From assembly GCF_022965805.1 (NCBI RefSeq), contig NC_133101.1:43065642-43129641 (forward strand): a stretch of DNA of 64,000 bases. The letters run 5' to 3'. The position numbers and the translations under genes were made by a program. The notes beneath the pieces were generated by a model. It was not told where the DNA came from and searched no databases. It saw only the letters and a program-made list of their open reading frames with translations. Within the stretch, counting starts at the first letter, position 1. The number at the start of each line of letters is the position of its first letter. This document shows positions 32,681-44,095 of this stretch, piece by piece. This DNA comes from Primulina eburnea (Eukaryota; Streptophyta; Magnoliopsida; Lamiales; Gesneriaceae).

Positions 32681-34659
32681 ATTGTCAGAAGAGCTTCGAC
32701 ACGTTGAAGCAAGCTCTTATTTCGGCGCCAGTGCTAGCCATGCCAACAGGGCAAGGTGAGTTTGTACTTTTTACCGATGCATCTAAGCTCGGATTAGGCG
32801 CAGTGTTGATGCAGCAGGGTCGGGTCATAGCTTATGCATCCAGGCAGTTGAAAGTGCACGAGAAGAACTATCCGACTCACGACCTAGAGTTAGCCGCCGT
32901 TGTCTTCGCCCTGAAAATTTGGAGACACTACCTATACGGCGAGAAATGTCAGATTTTCACCGACCACAAGAGTCTCAAATATTTCTTCACGCAGAGAGAG
33001 CTGAATATGAGACAGAGACGGTGGTTGGAACTTGTGAAAGATTACGACTGCGAAATTAGCTACCATCCGGGAAAGGCTTATGTTGTCGCGGACGCATTGA
33101 GCAGGAAAGTGGCAGTTGTAGCTCAGTTGTCAGTGCAGAAACCACTTCAGTCGGAGATTCAAAGATTTGGTCTGGAGATTTATCCTGAGGGCAGAGCCCC
33201 TAGACTGTCTAATCTGATAGTCAAATCTGATTTGCTAGACCGTATTCGAGCAGGACAGTCTTCAGATGAGCAGTTGCAGAAATGGAGACTGAAAGACGAA
33301 GCCAAGGGCAGTGTGCTGTACAGAGTTTCAGACGACATTGTGAGATACAGAGGTAGAATGTGGGTGCCTAGTGTTGGTTCGGTCAGACAGGATATTTTGA
33401 CAGAGACACACGCATCTCCGTATTCCATTCACCCAGGAGGTACCAAGATGTACAAAGACCTCCAGATATTGTATTGGTGGCCAGGGATGAAGCGAGACAT
33501 CCGTAGATTCGTATCAGAATGTCTCACTTGTCAGCAAGTAAAAGCTGAGCATCAGAGGCCAGCTGGACTGGTTAAGCCACTCCCCATCCCCGAGTGGAAG
33601 TGGGAGAACATTACTATGGATTTCGTGGTTGGGTTGCCAAGGTCAGTCAGAGGATCGAATTCTATTTGGGTTATTGTAGACCGACTCACTAAGTCAACGC
33701 ATTTTCTACCAGTGAAGAAGACTTTCTCCATGACGCAGTACGCGGAGCTATATATCAGGGAGATAGTTTGTCTACATGGATTCCCAGTTTCAATTGTGTC
33801 CGACAGGGACCCAAGATTCACATCGTCCTTCTGGAAGAGTTTGCATGCAGCCATGGGGACGAAGTTGCTTTTCAGTACAGCTTTTCACCCGCAGACAGAT
33901 GGCCAGTCTGAGCGAGTGATTCAGATTTTAGAGGATTTGCTGAGAGCCTGCATGATTGATTTCCAAGGAGCTTGGGAGTCTAGACTACCTCTAGTGGAGT
34001 TCACATACAACAATAGCTTCCAATCATCTATTGGAATGGCTCCCTATGAGGCGTTGTACGGGAAGAAGTGCAGATCGCCAGTTCATTGGGATGAAGTGGG
34101 TGAGAGGACAGAACTTGGCCCCGAAATAGTTCAACAGACTGCAGACGTGGTGGTCAAGATTCGTGAGAGAATGAAGACTGCCCAAAGCCGTCAAAAGAGC
34201 TATGCCGATAAGAGGAGGAGAGATCTCGAGTTTGCCGTTGGTGATCAAGTATTCGTCAAGATAGCACCTATGAAGGGTGTTATGAGATTTGGAAAACGAG
34301 GCAAACTGAGTCCGAGATTCATTGGGCCGTTCGAAATTTTGGACAGAGTTGGGACACTAGCCTATCGTGTAGCCCTTCCGCCGAACTGGCCGGGGTGCAA
34401 TGTGTTCCATGTCTCGATGCTGAGAAAATATTTGGCTAATCCTTCTCATGTTCTGAGTTATGAGCCGTTACAGTTGACTCCAGACCTGTCTTACGAGGAA
34501 AAACCAGTCCAAATCCTAGACAGACAGGAGCGCAGGCTTCGGAACAAGACGACCAAGTTGGTCAAAGTTCAATGGCTGAGTCAATCGGTGGAAGAAGCCA
34601 CTTGGGAGTCAGAGTCCGACATGAGACTTCGCTACCCGGAGTTGTTCGGTAAGACTTAA
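32681..34659 (+). pseudogene. pol: RNase H, integrase and chromodomain (element B), C-terminal part of pol
   Basis: Continues B's pol after K. RNase [37 protein letters not shown], with the Asp in VVADALSRK. Integrase zinc finger [10 protein letters not shown]...CLTCQQVK; core Asp in TMDFVVGLP, Asp in SDRDPRF, Glu in [14 protein letters not shown]. Tail [23 protein letters not shown], then the chromodomain-type [13 protein letters not shown]...[11 protein letters not shown] and stop TAA at 34657-34659. No internal stop or shift. It is not expressed as one protein because K separates it from the RT. Confidence 0.92.
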
Positions 34660-34692
34660 TTTCGAGGACGAAATTTTTATAAGTGGGGGAGG
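34658..34692 (+). other. Hairpin and polypurine tract (element B)
   Basis: The inverted repeat aatttcgaggacgaaatt overlaps the pol stop codon, followed by aagtgggggagga three bases before the 3' LTR. Confidence 0.88.
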
Positions 34693-35151
34693 AACTGTAG
34701 TGCCCAAATTTAATACACGTATAACCCATGCATTCATTTAATTATTAAATCATTTAAATTAATTTTAAATGAGTTTTAGCGATGCATGATTTACTTAAAT
34801 GCGTTATTTTCAAATTATTTATGTTTATGTGATACACGTTAAAATGTCTTTCGAGTTCCATGTTTCAGGCGATCATCCGAGGCGGGATTGAGGAAAAGAC
34901 CCGGTGACGATTTGTGGCAATTTAAAATGTGGTATTTTATTTTAAATTGAGAATGGGGCGTTTTAAATAATTTATTAAGTTGTTAGTATTTTTAAAGCTT
35001 TAATAATGTATTGAGTGAATTAAGAGTTTAAGACCTTTAAAATTAGTGTGTAGATATTTTAATTGTAGAGTTTGATTTAACTAGTGTGTGTTAACTTTTT
35101 ATTATTATTTTAAATAGTTTATTTAGTTAAGAGTTTCTCCTAATTAAAACG

Positions 35152-35230
35152 CACACACACACACACACTTTACACACACTCACACACACTTACACATTTT
35201 TACACACACTAAACACACACACTCACCTTA
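35152..35230. repeat. (AC)n microsatellite (B 3' LTR)
   Basis: Counterpart of 20430-20510: an ac run followed by acacactcacacacac-like sequence. Confidence 0.88.
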
Positions 35231-36109
35231 AGTTTCAGTTTTTATTATTTTGAGGAGAGAAAACCTAGGGTTCTTACTCCTTCAAGCAGCCGCCCCCTTC
35301 CCTCTTCGATTTCCAGCAATTTTTCGTGTATTTCCTTCGAAGATTTTAGCGCCACGTTCGTCCCGGATCAACCTCCCTTCCATCTCCGCTTCGGTGTCGT
35401 CGTACGGTATTTTTAAATATCAAAAGGCACGTATATTCTGTTCTTTCTGCATCGATCTTGTCATAGTATGCGTTGTGTATTTTTATGCGTGAAAATTTAT
35501 GAATGACGTTCGTCGTTTGAGCGGAAAATTGATTTGAATGCGTTTGAAATACTTTTTAGATCTGAAATCTCGTAACTTGCTGTTCTTCTCGAAACTGCGA
35601 TTTTTCCGTCGAGAATTTGAGAAAAATTTCAACTACAAAATTGTAGAACTTTTCGATACCTTCGTTTTGATATAAAATTCGAGATTTTGGATAAAATTGA
35701 GTGAGTTATGGCGTTTTTCGTGGGACTGCTCAAACTGCGACTTTTACGATAATTGTGTTCTCGAAGTTTATTTGTTGCAGGCTTCGTTGGAGATCGACGG
35801 ACGATCATTGTTGCACCTAGGTATGATTATTATGTTGTTGGGTCGATATGTGGTACGTCGGTTAGTGTCGATAGGCACTCGAATGCATTAGAATTCGTAG
35901 GAAAGAAATTAGTGTCGATTGTCACGTTTTTGAAATTGTATGCGTCGTAAGATGAACGTCGTGGCTTGAGATGTTGTACAAAATTGGTTTTATGTTATGG
36001 TATGCTAGGATGGGTCTCGGGGTGTCGGTTCATAGTTCGTGCGACCGGGTCTAGAAAGTTAAGCAAAGCATGTACAAGAATTTTCGTAAGTTCGCGATCA
36101 CAGAGCCTG

Positions 36110-36354
36110 GACGGACCCTTACACGGACCCTGGCACGGGGTCCGTGCCTTTGTTCTTCCGGAGTGCCCTTTTTCAAGAGTCTGCACGGACCCTGGCACGG
36201 GGTCCGTGTCCACCCTTTTTCATGGAGTCTTTCACCCGAGTCTACACGGACCCCTACACGGAGGTAGGCACGGGGTCCGTGTCCCTTCTTCTTTCCGAGT
36301 GTCACTGCACCGCACCTAGACGGACCTGTACACGGACCCGGGGTAGGGGTCCGC
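36110..36354. repeat. ACGGACCC/GGGTCCGT array, expanded (B 3' LTR)
   Basis: Same array as 21389-21572 but about 60 bp longer: an additional ggcacggggtccgtg unit with its own spacer (36141-36200). Confidence 0.87.
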
Positions 36355-36658
36355 GTACTCACTGTTTGGGAAAGAATTGTAAGTATATTTTGGGATTTGA
36401 CGTCATGGTTTAGTGCAAGGATTTTCAAGGTCGTGTCATGGGAAATGTTAGAACATCCTAAGTATTGATTGGACTTGAGAGTAAGTATGATTCATACGTT
36501 TAATATGCAAATTCATGTTAGTTGGTGCAGCAACGGCCCCGATCGAAGTCCAACGAATCCCTCAATGCCAAGTAAGTATGTTGACGTGCAAAGAAAATAT
36601 GTCAAGTTTTTGAGGTATGCTAAATGTCTTGTGACCAAATTATGTTAGGATTGGAAAG

Positions 36659-36773
36659 CGTTAAATTATGAACGGGGACCAATCCGCCCGTTAAATTATG
36701 AACGGGTTAGATCATGGTTGGAAAGCGTTAAATTATGAACGGGGACCAACCAGCCCGTTAAATTATGAACGGG
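36659..36773. repeat. Four copies of CGTTAAATTATGAACGGG (B 3' LTR)
   Basis: Copies at about 36659, 36689, 36726 and 36756, same order and flanks as in the 5' LTR. Confidence 0.9.
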
Positions 36774-37414
36774 GATCTTATGTATGTGGCAGCGGATACG
36801 TCCCTGTCAGCCCAGTGCTGTGGTGTGTCTGATCAGGCGTTTATTATGTTATGGGTCACTTGCTTTGAAACATGCCTCTACGCAAAATGATGAAGTTATG
36901 CATGTTTACGTATGCAGTATGTTTAAGAAAGTTTATGTTGATGGCACGTCTAGTTTTGTATGTACGTACGTTCAAGTTCGAGTTATGTATGTCCTATTTT
37001 AAAGTTGCATGTGATTTTATTACGTAGTACTCGTTATTCCAGTTTATACGCGTTGAGTCTTTAGACTCACTAGACTTGATCGATGCAGGTGAGTATGTTG
37101 ATGAGGAGGCAGGAGGTGGTGACCAAGGGACAGGCTTGGACTGAGCGGCAGGCTAAACCCGAGGACCGCCCATGTTATTTTATGATTCTTTTTATGCAAG
37201 TTTGAAATACTCTGATGTTATGTTTCATTTCAAAACTTTTGGAACAGTGTTTCCTTTTAGCAAATTTTATTGGTGATGTTGATTTCAAATATTTTTATTG
37301 ATGAAGGATGTAGTGACGACCGTATTTGATTTCATTTCCGCATTTCATTTAGTTTAAAAGAAAATTTTTAATTTTTCCGCAAATTTTAAGTAGTAAAGAA
37401 TACGGTTCGTTACA

Positions 37415-37419
37415 CTTGA
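37415..37419. repeat. Target-site duplication of B, right copy (cttga)
   Basis: Matches 19970-19974. Confidence 0.93.
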
Positions 37420-37768
37420 GGATGTCTTTCACAGATTTCCAATGTGGAAGACCAGGTTTTGATTGATATCTACTCACTACACTTAGTGCGAAAGCCACGT
37501 CAGGACGTGTAGATATCATCTCATACATGATGCTACCAATCGCAGATGCATAAGGAATGCTTGTCATCGCCGCTGTCTCTGCATCAGTCTTGGGAGACAT
37601 AGACTTGGATAGTGACATGCCATGACACATTAGTAGATGTCCTCTCTTGGACTCATCCATCGAGAACCGCTTCACGACGGTATCAATGTATGTCGACTGG
37701 ATGAGACCAGGCAATCTTTTTTTATCTATCTCTATAGATCTGTATTCCCAATAAAAAAGATGCTTCAC
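37415..37768 (-). pseudogene. pol: Reverse transcriptase C-terminus / RNase H start (copia C)
   Basis: Contains LPGLIQSTYIDTVVKRFSMD, IPYASAIGSIMYEMISTRPD and VVSRYQSKPG...HWKSVKDILK, the conserved copia stretch between reverse transcriptase and RNase H. The same region is present in copia J (55786-56529). It is cut at 37415 by B within KDILKYL. Confidence 0.86.
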
Positions 37769-38431
37769 CCAAGTTCTGCATCGAGAACTTACTCGCTAAC
37801 CATATCTTAGTTGATTGCAATATTCCTACGTCATTCCCAATGAGTAAAATGTCATAACATAAAGCACCTTGAATGTCACAGCACTCCCACTGACCTTCTT
37901 ATACACACAGGGTTCCTCAGGATTCTTAGTAAAACCAAACTCTTTGATTATACTGTCGAATCTAAGGTTCCAACTTCTAGATGCCTGCTTTAGATCATAA
38001 ATAGATCTTTGAAGTTTTCATACCATATGCTCACTTTCGAAAGATGTAAACCCTTCAGGTTGAGGCATGTAAATCTCTTCCTTAATATCCTTATTAAGAA
38101 AGGCTGTCTTGACATCCATCTGACATATCTCATAGTCATGCAATGCAGCTATGGCTAGCGATATCCTTATGGACTTGAACATTACAACTGGAGAAAAGGT
38201 TTCCTCAAAGTCAACTCATTGTCTTTGAGTATATCCTTTTGCCACCAATCGCGCTTTGAAGGTCAATATCTTCCCATCCACCCCAAGTTTCCTCTTGTAA
38301 ATCCATTTACACCCTATGGGAACAATTTCCTCAGGTGGATCCACGAGATTCCACACTTGGATCGAATGCATGGAATTCATCTCATATTCCATTGCTTCAA
38401 GCCACTTGGATGAATCGGCATCAGATAACGC
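37769..38431 (-). pseudogene. pol: Reverse transcriptase fingers and palm (copia C), decayed
   Basis: No long frame survives, but six-frame reading shows the J-like order: the FGFTKNPEEPCVYKK-type block (37880-37960), the MPQPEGFTS-type block near 38060, AFLNKDIKEEI-type at 38085-38105 and the CKWIYKRKLG-type block near 38290-38310. The catalytic YVDD codons lie at about 37853-37865, where one base is missing between the Val and Asp codons. Several more shifts and stops follow. The gene is dead. Confidence 0.8.
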
Positions 38432-38743
38432 TTACTTGAAGGTCCTTGGATCACATCCATGGAAAGGCTCATCATGGCACTCTTCAAGACGCAGACCATA
38501 CCTCATAGGTGGTCTCGAGACTCTCTCGGATCTTCTAGGATCTTGTATATCCTCTCTTGGCTCTTCGGGTGTGGGTTCTACAATTGTGGGTGTCTCTCGA
38601 ACCTCTTCGAGTTCTATCATCTCTCCTTTTCTATCCAATAGAAATTCATTTTCCAAAAAAGATCGCATTCTTAGAAACAAACACCTTTGTTTCTTGGGGA
38701 TGATAGAAATAGTATCCAACATAACTCTTTGGATATCCCACAA
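38432..38743 (-). pseudogene. pol: Integrase-RT linker region (copia C)
   Basis: Encodes the end of integrase (SIIPKKQRCLFLRMRSFLE, changed from the FLEKEFL-type), the acidic linker GEMIELEEVRETP and the PRRSERVSRPPMRY motif typical of the junction before copia reverse transcriptase. The equivalent in J is 57164-57502. Confidence 0.82.
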
Positions 38744-38786
38744 AGTAACATAAAATGTATCGACTATCTAATTTATCTCCCACTAC

Positions 38787-39082
38787 CTACTTCACATAAA
38801 CAGGGCACCCCCATATTCTAAGATAAGAATATTTGGGAGGCTTACCCATCCATATCTCATATGGTGTCTTGTCAACTGCCTTTGAATGGACATTGTTCAA
38901 CAACAGTGCCGCTGTCACAAGCGCATATCCCCAAAAGGATGGCGGCAACTTCGTGAACCCCATCATAGACCGAACCATGTCCATCAAAGTTCGGATACGA
39001 CGCTCTGAAACACCATTCAACTGCGGTGAAGCGGGCGGAGTCCACTGCGAAAGAATCCAATTCTCTCTAGATACTCTTGGAA
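38787..39082 (-). pseudogene. pol: Integrase core, C-terminal part (copia C)
   Basis: Contains NGVSERRIRTLMDMVRSMM (with the third catalytic residue, Glu, in SERR), LPPSFWGYALVTA and KAVDKTPYEIWMGKPPKYSY. A base is missing in the LSQWTP block near 39060, so the upstream codons are in another frame. At 39082-39083 the sequence switches to element F. About 35 codons between this and the YLMKYKSE at 48926 are absent. Confidence 0.84.
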
Positions 39083-39475
39083 CCTCTCAAGGGTGTGATG
39101 CGGTTTGGCAAGAAGGGCAAGTTGAGTCCGAGGTTTATTGGCCCCTTTGAGATCTTGGACAGAGTTGGAGATCGAGCCTACATGTTAGCCCTACCGCCAG
39201 ATCTTGACAGAGTCCATAATGTTTTTCACGTATCGATGCTCAGGAAGTACATTGCGAATCCTTCCCATGTTCTTCGCCGCGAGCCATTGGACTTGACGCC
39301 GAATTTGACGTACCAAGAGATTCCGGTTCAGATTCTGGACCGCAAAGTTAAAGTTTTGAGGAACAAAGAGATCGGCATCGTTAAAGTTCTTTGGAGGAAC
39401 CATTTGATCGAAGAGGCTACGTGGGAACCGGAGGATGAGATGAGAGAGAAGTATCCTGAGTTGTTCGTGCAGTGA
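39083..39475 (+). pseudogene. pol: Integrase tail and chromodomain (element F), fragment
   Basis: Open to its natural stop. [29 protein letters not shown], then [19 protein letters not shown] and [19 protein letters not shown] with the stop at about 39473-39475. Nearly identical to G's C-terminus but without G's single-base loss. Only the final 130 residues remain. The apparent ATG at 39077 lies at the deletion junction and is not a real start. Confidence 0.88.
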
Positions 39476-39479
39476 CGTC

Positions 39480-39515
39480 AATTTCGAGGACGAAATTCCT
39501 CTAAGGAGGGGAGAT
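39480..39515 (+). other. Hairpin and polypurine tract (element F)
   Basis: aatttcgaggacgaaatt at 39480-39497, then aaggaggggagat adjoining the LTR. Confidence 0.88.
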
Positions 39516-41151
39516 TGTAATAGCCGAGCCCGGTGTACGGTACGGTTTAAGTTTTCGTATGTTATGGATTTATTGATTAAGTTTTAGTTTAGTTGTGATG
39601 TTAAGAGTTGTGATTATGGGCCATAGTATTGTTGGTTATTATTGTCTTGAGGTGTGGTTGATATTGTAGTTGTTGGTTGTTGCGTTGTTTCAGTGTTTTG
39701 ATTCGATTTTAGTTGCCTTAGATTTTGTCTTGGCCGTGACCAGACCGCACCCGCGCTCAGTGTAAGGACCGAACCCGCGGTCGTAATTGTTGGATTTTGG
39801 TGTTTTTCCCATAGCTTCACCGCACCCGCGGTGTATTGGTACCGCACCCGCGGTGTAGACCGCACCTGCGGTAATTGCAGGACCGCACCCGCGGTCGTCG
39901 AGCATGGATTTTTGGATGGGAGGCCGTGAGCTCAGCGCACCCACGGTGCTTGGTGGAGCGCACCCGCGGTGATGAACAGTAGAGGTATGGTCGAGATTTA
40001 AAGTGCTTTTTGGGTGAGTTGACTTCACTTTTCCTCTTTTCTTTCCTCTCCATTCTCGATTTCTCTTTTGAAGGCAAGGGTTTTCCCTCATTTCTTTCAC
40101 TTCCCATCTTTGATTCAAGCTTCTAGTTGGATTTTCGAGTTGAGATCGAGGTTCTTGGTTGCTCTAAGAAGCTAAGGTAAGCTTTTGGTGTTGTTATTTT
40201 TTGGTCTTGGAGGAGAGATGATTTGGGTTTGTTGTGTTTGTTGGATTTATGGATTATTTGACTTGGGTTCTTGGATATTGAGTTGATGATGGTGTTATTT
40301 ATGGATTATTTTTGTAGGATTTCAACCAAGGAGTTAGATTCAAGGTGTTCTAGTGGTTTGTAAGTGGAATTTCATCCCTTGTGCTCACATGATGTATATG
40401 TATTGTATTTCAAAGGTTTTAATGTGTTATTCCCTTCATTGGCTTCATAATTATGTATTGATTCACTTGTATATCTAATGGAGGCATTGTATGTCTCAAC
40501 TGTATTGAAAAGGGAATACTAAAGAGTAAGTGATTGCAAAGTGTTCTTTAAATGCCAAAGAGAAAGAGTTTAAATTTTTTATGGATTGATAGATATATAG
40601 TCAGAGATTGCATGCAATTAGTTGATCAACGACCATAGGCTTATATCCCTCAGTGTTGTCGATTTATATCGATGAAATACGAGCACCACAGACAGAGTTA
40701 CTATTGATATCAATCCATACCAGAGAAAAGAGAAATACCATCTCATTGTTATTGTTATTGCTATGTTATTTATGATTCATAGATTGATGGTATTCAATGT
40801 TTTAAAGCCATGTTTTACAGAGTATGCTATGTTCATTGCTATGTAAGAGTTCCACTTGCTGAGTTTTATACTCATTTCAGTTATTTCATGTGATGCAGCT
40901 AAGAGCGATGGACCAGGACAGTGATTGTGGCCCGAAGTCATATACATACAAAGTTGGAAGGATGGCATTTTGGACATGATCATAGGAATGATATTTTGTA
41001 TTTTTGTTATGTCATTTGAATGATCATGTATTTATTTTGGTTGCAAATATTATGTAAATGATTTTATGTTATGAAATTGTAATCCTTCCATCCTTCAATT
41101 GAAAATTTTAAATTCCGCTGTATTTTAATTGTAACGGGTCAAGGTGTCACA
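39516..41151 (+). repeat. 3' LTR of element F
   Basis: 1636 bp, TGTAATAGCC...GTGTCACA, complete at both ends. It is the reference for the LTR tail missing from both LTRs of G. Related to G through the whole of their shared extent, including the segment with aatttcatcccttgtgctca (40367-40386). Confidence 0.9.
39743..39970. repeat. ACCGCACCCGCGGT array (element F LTR)
   Basis: About nine units of accgcacccgcggt and variants, the reverse complement of the D and G units (F is on the other strand). Confidence 0.87.
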
Positions 41152-41948
41152 CTAGATTTATTGTTTATCTCTTTTATATGATTTGGATTTGTTTATAGAT
41201 TTATACTCAAATCTCTTGATATGATCATGCTTTGTCTATAGATATATATTCAAGCATTGAGATAGGAGAGTCATTGACAGATTTGTCAAACTAGACGTTC
41301 GGTGTATCGACGCATAGGAGCAGACTTCCTCCGATTGTAGACATTCGATACAGAAACGACCGAATTCTAGGAGTAAGACGTACAGTTACCCTGATTGGGA
41401 GGGTAGGTAACAGACAGTGACGTCTTATTCACCCCGGGATCCCTAGAGTAGAGTCGAGTTGAGTCAAGACATGATTTGATTTGCATTGCATGCTTATATA
41501 GATTGGTTTCATAGACTATGGAACCCATTATTATTGTTTTTATGCATGATTCATGCTTTTGTGTTAGCATGTATACATGTTTTATACTGGGATTTGTTCT
41601 CACCGGAGTTTCCGGCTGTTTTTATGTCTGTATGTGTGCATAACAACAGTTGGGGCAGGATCTGGGTCACGACAGAGATGAGTTCAAGATAGCGTGGTGA
41701 CTACGGGCGCAGAAGATGACTAGTGACTCCTATTAGACTTGGACTACTTGTATTTTGTATTTTGTATTAAACACTAGTTGGATTGATTATTAGAACAAGA
41801 CATGTTTGTATGTTTGTAAAATAAATAAAGACATTATGCTTATTTATATACATTAGAATTAATGTTAAAAAGCGAACATTTGACCCACATTTTCTCACAG
41901 ATCCAATTAATCCCAGATCGAATCGATTTAGAGCCCGGGTCCCCACAA
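41152..41948 (+). repeat. 5' LTR of element E, 3' part only
   Basis: Aligns with 48127-48925. The first 1.28 kb of the LTR, including promoter and array, is missing because F lies there and a deletion removed the rest. Confidence 0.9.
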
Positions 41949-41953
41949 CATAT

Positions 41954-41965
41954 GGTATCAGAGCA
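41954..41965 (+). other. Primer-binding site, tRNA-iMet (element E)
   Basis: tggtatcagagc, five bases after the LTR end, same spacing as D. The leader to gag (41966-42206) shows nothing else recognisable. Confidence 0.92.
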
Positions 41966-42206
41966 GTAGGTTCTGTAGACTGAGATAGAGTAGAATGAGC
42001 GGGGTAGATCGAGTCATCTTCCTTGCTTTTGATGTACTAGCATGATTTATTGCTTTCCTTATTATATGTTGTATTGTATCTGAGTTGATTTACAGCATAT
42101 AATTGCCAAGACTGAATCAGAACCGATTCTGGATCAGAGGTATATGATCAGAGGAGGGCTGAGACAGATTGTATAGCCTGTGTACTAACCTGTTTGATAA
42201 CCAGAT

Positions 42207-43288
42207 ATGCCGCCTAGAAGGATACCGCAACCAGCTGCAGGACAAGTGCCAGAATAGGGGAGTACGTCAGGTACTCAGATGGACGTAACCGCTACCCCGA
42301 TGGAGACTCGGTTGAAGCGGTTTCAGTCGTTCCGACCCCTGACTTTGAAAGGCACTGGGAATGCATTGGATTGCGAAAGCTGGCTGGATGATATAGAAAT
42401 TTTATTTGAATCACTTGCCTATTCAGATGAACGTAGAGTAAAGCTGATTGGGCATCAATTGCAAGAAGTGGCCAAGAGTTGGTGGCTAACGGTGAAACGA
42501 GCCCTAGAACATCGAGGTATTGATATTACTTGGAAAGTCTTTAAAGATGAATTTTATCAACGTTTCTTTCCATTGTCATACCGAAAAGACAAAGGGGCGG
42601 AGTTCGCCAATTTGAGACAGGGGCAATGGAACATAGAGTATGTTGCCAAGTTTTCTTCCTTGCTTCGATTTTCACCACATGTAGCAGGGAATGACGAGGC
42701 GGTCGCCGATCAATTCATAAACGGTTTGAATTTGGATATCTTCACCTTGGTGAACACGGGGCGACCCAACACTTTTTCTGAGGCGCTGAACCGAGCAAAG
42801 GGAGCAGAGGCTGGCTTGATTAGGCAGCGAGGAGCTTCCTATAGTGTTCAAGGCAGAGACCGACGCCACTGCCCGCCGTACAGTTTCCGCTACCTCCTCC
42901 TCGATTTGATAGTGGAAGCAGTAGTAGTGACAAGAAGGGTTTTCTGAAAGCTAAGGGTAAGCAATTTAAGAGGGTAGGGAGTAGTTCGTCGAGCTCCAGT
43001 GGGTCAAGACAGAGAGGTCCTGGCCAGAGTTTAGATTATGAAGGTGCGTATTGCAGTTCGTGTGGAGGTAGGCATGCCACTGAGCAGTGTCAGGGAGTCA
43101 TGGGCCGTTGTAACTATTGCAGACAGCCGAGACACTTCGCCAGAGTTTGTCCCCAAAAAGGTGGCCAGAGATTTCAGAGTGCAGGGTCATCAGCTTCAGT
43201 AGCTCAGCCCGAGAGGCAAGCTTCGTCTGTCCATTCCTTCCAGCCCACGCCTACACAGTCCCAGCCTAGAGCCAGAGGTGGCTAGACA
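42207..43288 (+). pseudogene. gag: Gag with zinc knuckle (element E)
   Basis: Natural start MPPRRIPQPAAGQVPE at 42207, stopped by TAG at 42255-42257. The frame reopens at MDVTATPMETRLKRF (42279). The capsid part has LRQGQWNIEYVAKFS, where one residue is missing relative to D (NIEEYVAKF, an in-frame loss). The frame is then lost near 42850-42900. The zinc knuckle CNYCRQPRHFARVC (43112-43153) is in another frame, with Gly of the usual C-x-x-C-x-x-x-G-H replaced by Arg. A TAG at 43285-43287 precedes protease. Confidence 0.86.
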
Positions 43289-44095
43289 GTGAGCCAACCT
43301 CCCAGACAACAGGCTCAGGTGTTTGAATTGACAGAGGAGCAGGCACAGGATGCGCCAGAAGACGTGATTGCATGTAACTGTTTTCTTTGCGGTTATCCTG
43401 CATATGTGCTGATAGATACAGGTGCATCACATACATTTATATCAGAACGTTTTGCATTGTTGCATTCCTTGCCTATCGAGTCAATGTCTACTGTAGTGTC
43501 TATTTCTTCTCCGTTGGGAAGTGGTCTTATATCTGTGACTTTAGTTGGACGCTATATACTACAGTTTGAGGGACATGAGATTGATTTAAATTGTGTTGTA
43601 CTTGGTCTATATGATTTTGATTGTATTGTCGGGATTGACATGTTGACTAAGTACAGAGCTACCGTAGATTGCTTCCACAAGATTGTCAGATTCAGACTTG
43701 AAATGACAGAGGAGTGGAAATTCTATGGTAAGGGTTACAGATCTCGGATTCCCTTAGTATCTGCTTTGACTATTAGTAGATTGTTACAGAAAGGAGCAGA
43801 GGGGTTCCTTATTTATTCTGTAGATCTACAGAAATCGAGCCCGGCATTGGCAGATTTGCCAGTAGTACGGGAGTTTGCAGATGTATTTCCTGACGAGATT
43901 CCAGGGTTACCTCCAGCCCGAGAGGTTGATTTCAGCATAGATCTTATTCCAGGTACCGTTCCTATTTTGAGAGCTCCGTATAGGATGGCGCCGATAGAGC
44001 TGAAAGAACTGAAAGCACAGTTAGAAGATCTTCTAACCAAGGGATATATCAGACCCAATGTATCTCCTTGGGGCGCTCCAGTGCTATTTGTGTGA
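43289..44095 (+). pseudogene. pol: Protease and reverse transcriptase N-terminus (element E)
   Basis: Retropepsin site [43 protein letters not shown], the linker [33 protein letters not shown] and WGAPVLFV. It ends at a TGA (44093-44095), where relatives have a Lys or Arg codon before KKDGS. This is the most complete protease of the D/E family in the window. Confidence 0.87.

Larger units (their letters stand above)
19975..37414 (+). mobile_element. Ty3/gypsy element B (Tekay-type), full length, split by K
   Basis: 5' LTR 19975-22629, primer-binding site, gag, protease-RT (to 25534), RNase H-integrase-chromodomain (32681-34659), hairpin plus polypurine tract, 3' LTR 34696-37414. It is flanked by perfect 5-bp duplications (cttga) inside copia C's RNase H gene. 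Without K it is about 10.3 kb. Pol is open throughout apart from the K insertion. The gag/protease junction carries an AT-rich insertion and an in-frame stop, so B is not autonomous as it stands. Confidence 0.95.
34696..37414 (+). repeat. 3' LTR of element B
   Basis: 2719 bp, TGTAGTGCCC...CGTTACA, followed by the cttga duplication and copia C. Numerous small differences from the 5' LTR (for example tataacccatgc versus tataacacatgc) make B older than K, as the nesting requires. Confidence 0.94.
39083..41151 (+). mobile_element. Ty3/gypsy element F (G-family), 3' end only
   Basis: The chromodomain end of pol, hairpin, polypurine tract and a complete 3' LTR. Everything upstream of the integrase tail is gone; the left boundary is a deletion junction with copia C, not an LTR end. 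The right boundary is a true LTR end (GTGTCACA) lying inside E's 5' LTR, with ctaga (41152-41156) the likely target duplication. Confidence 0.88.
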
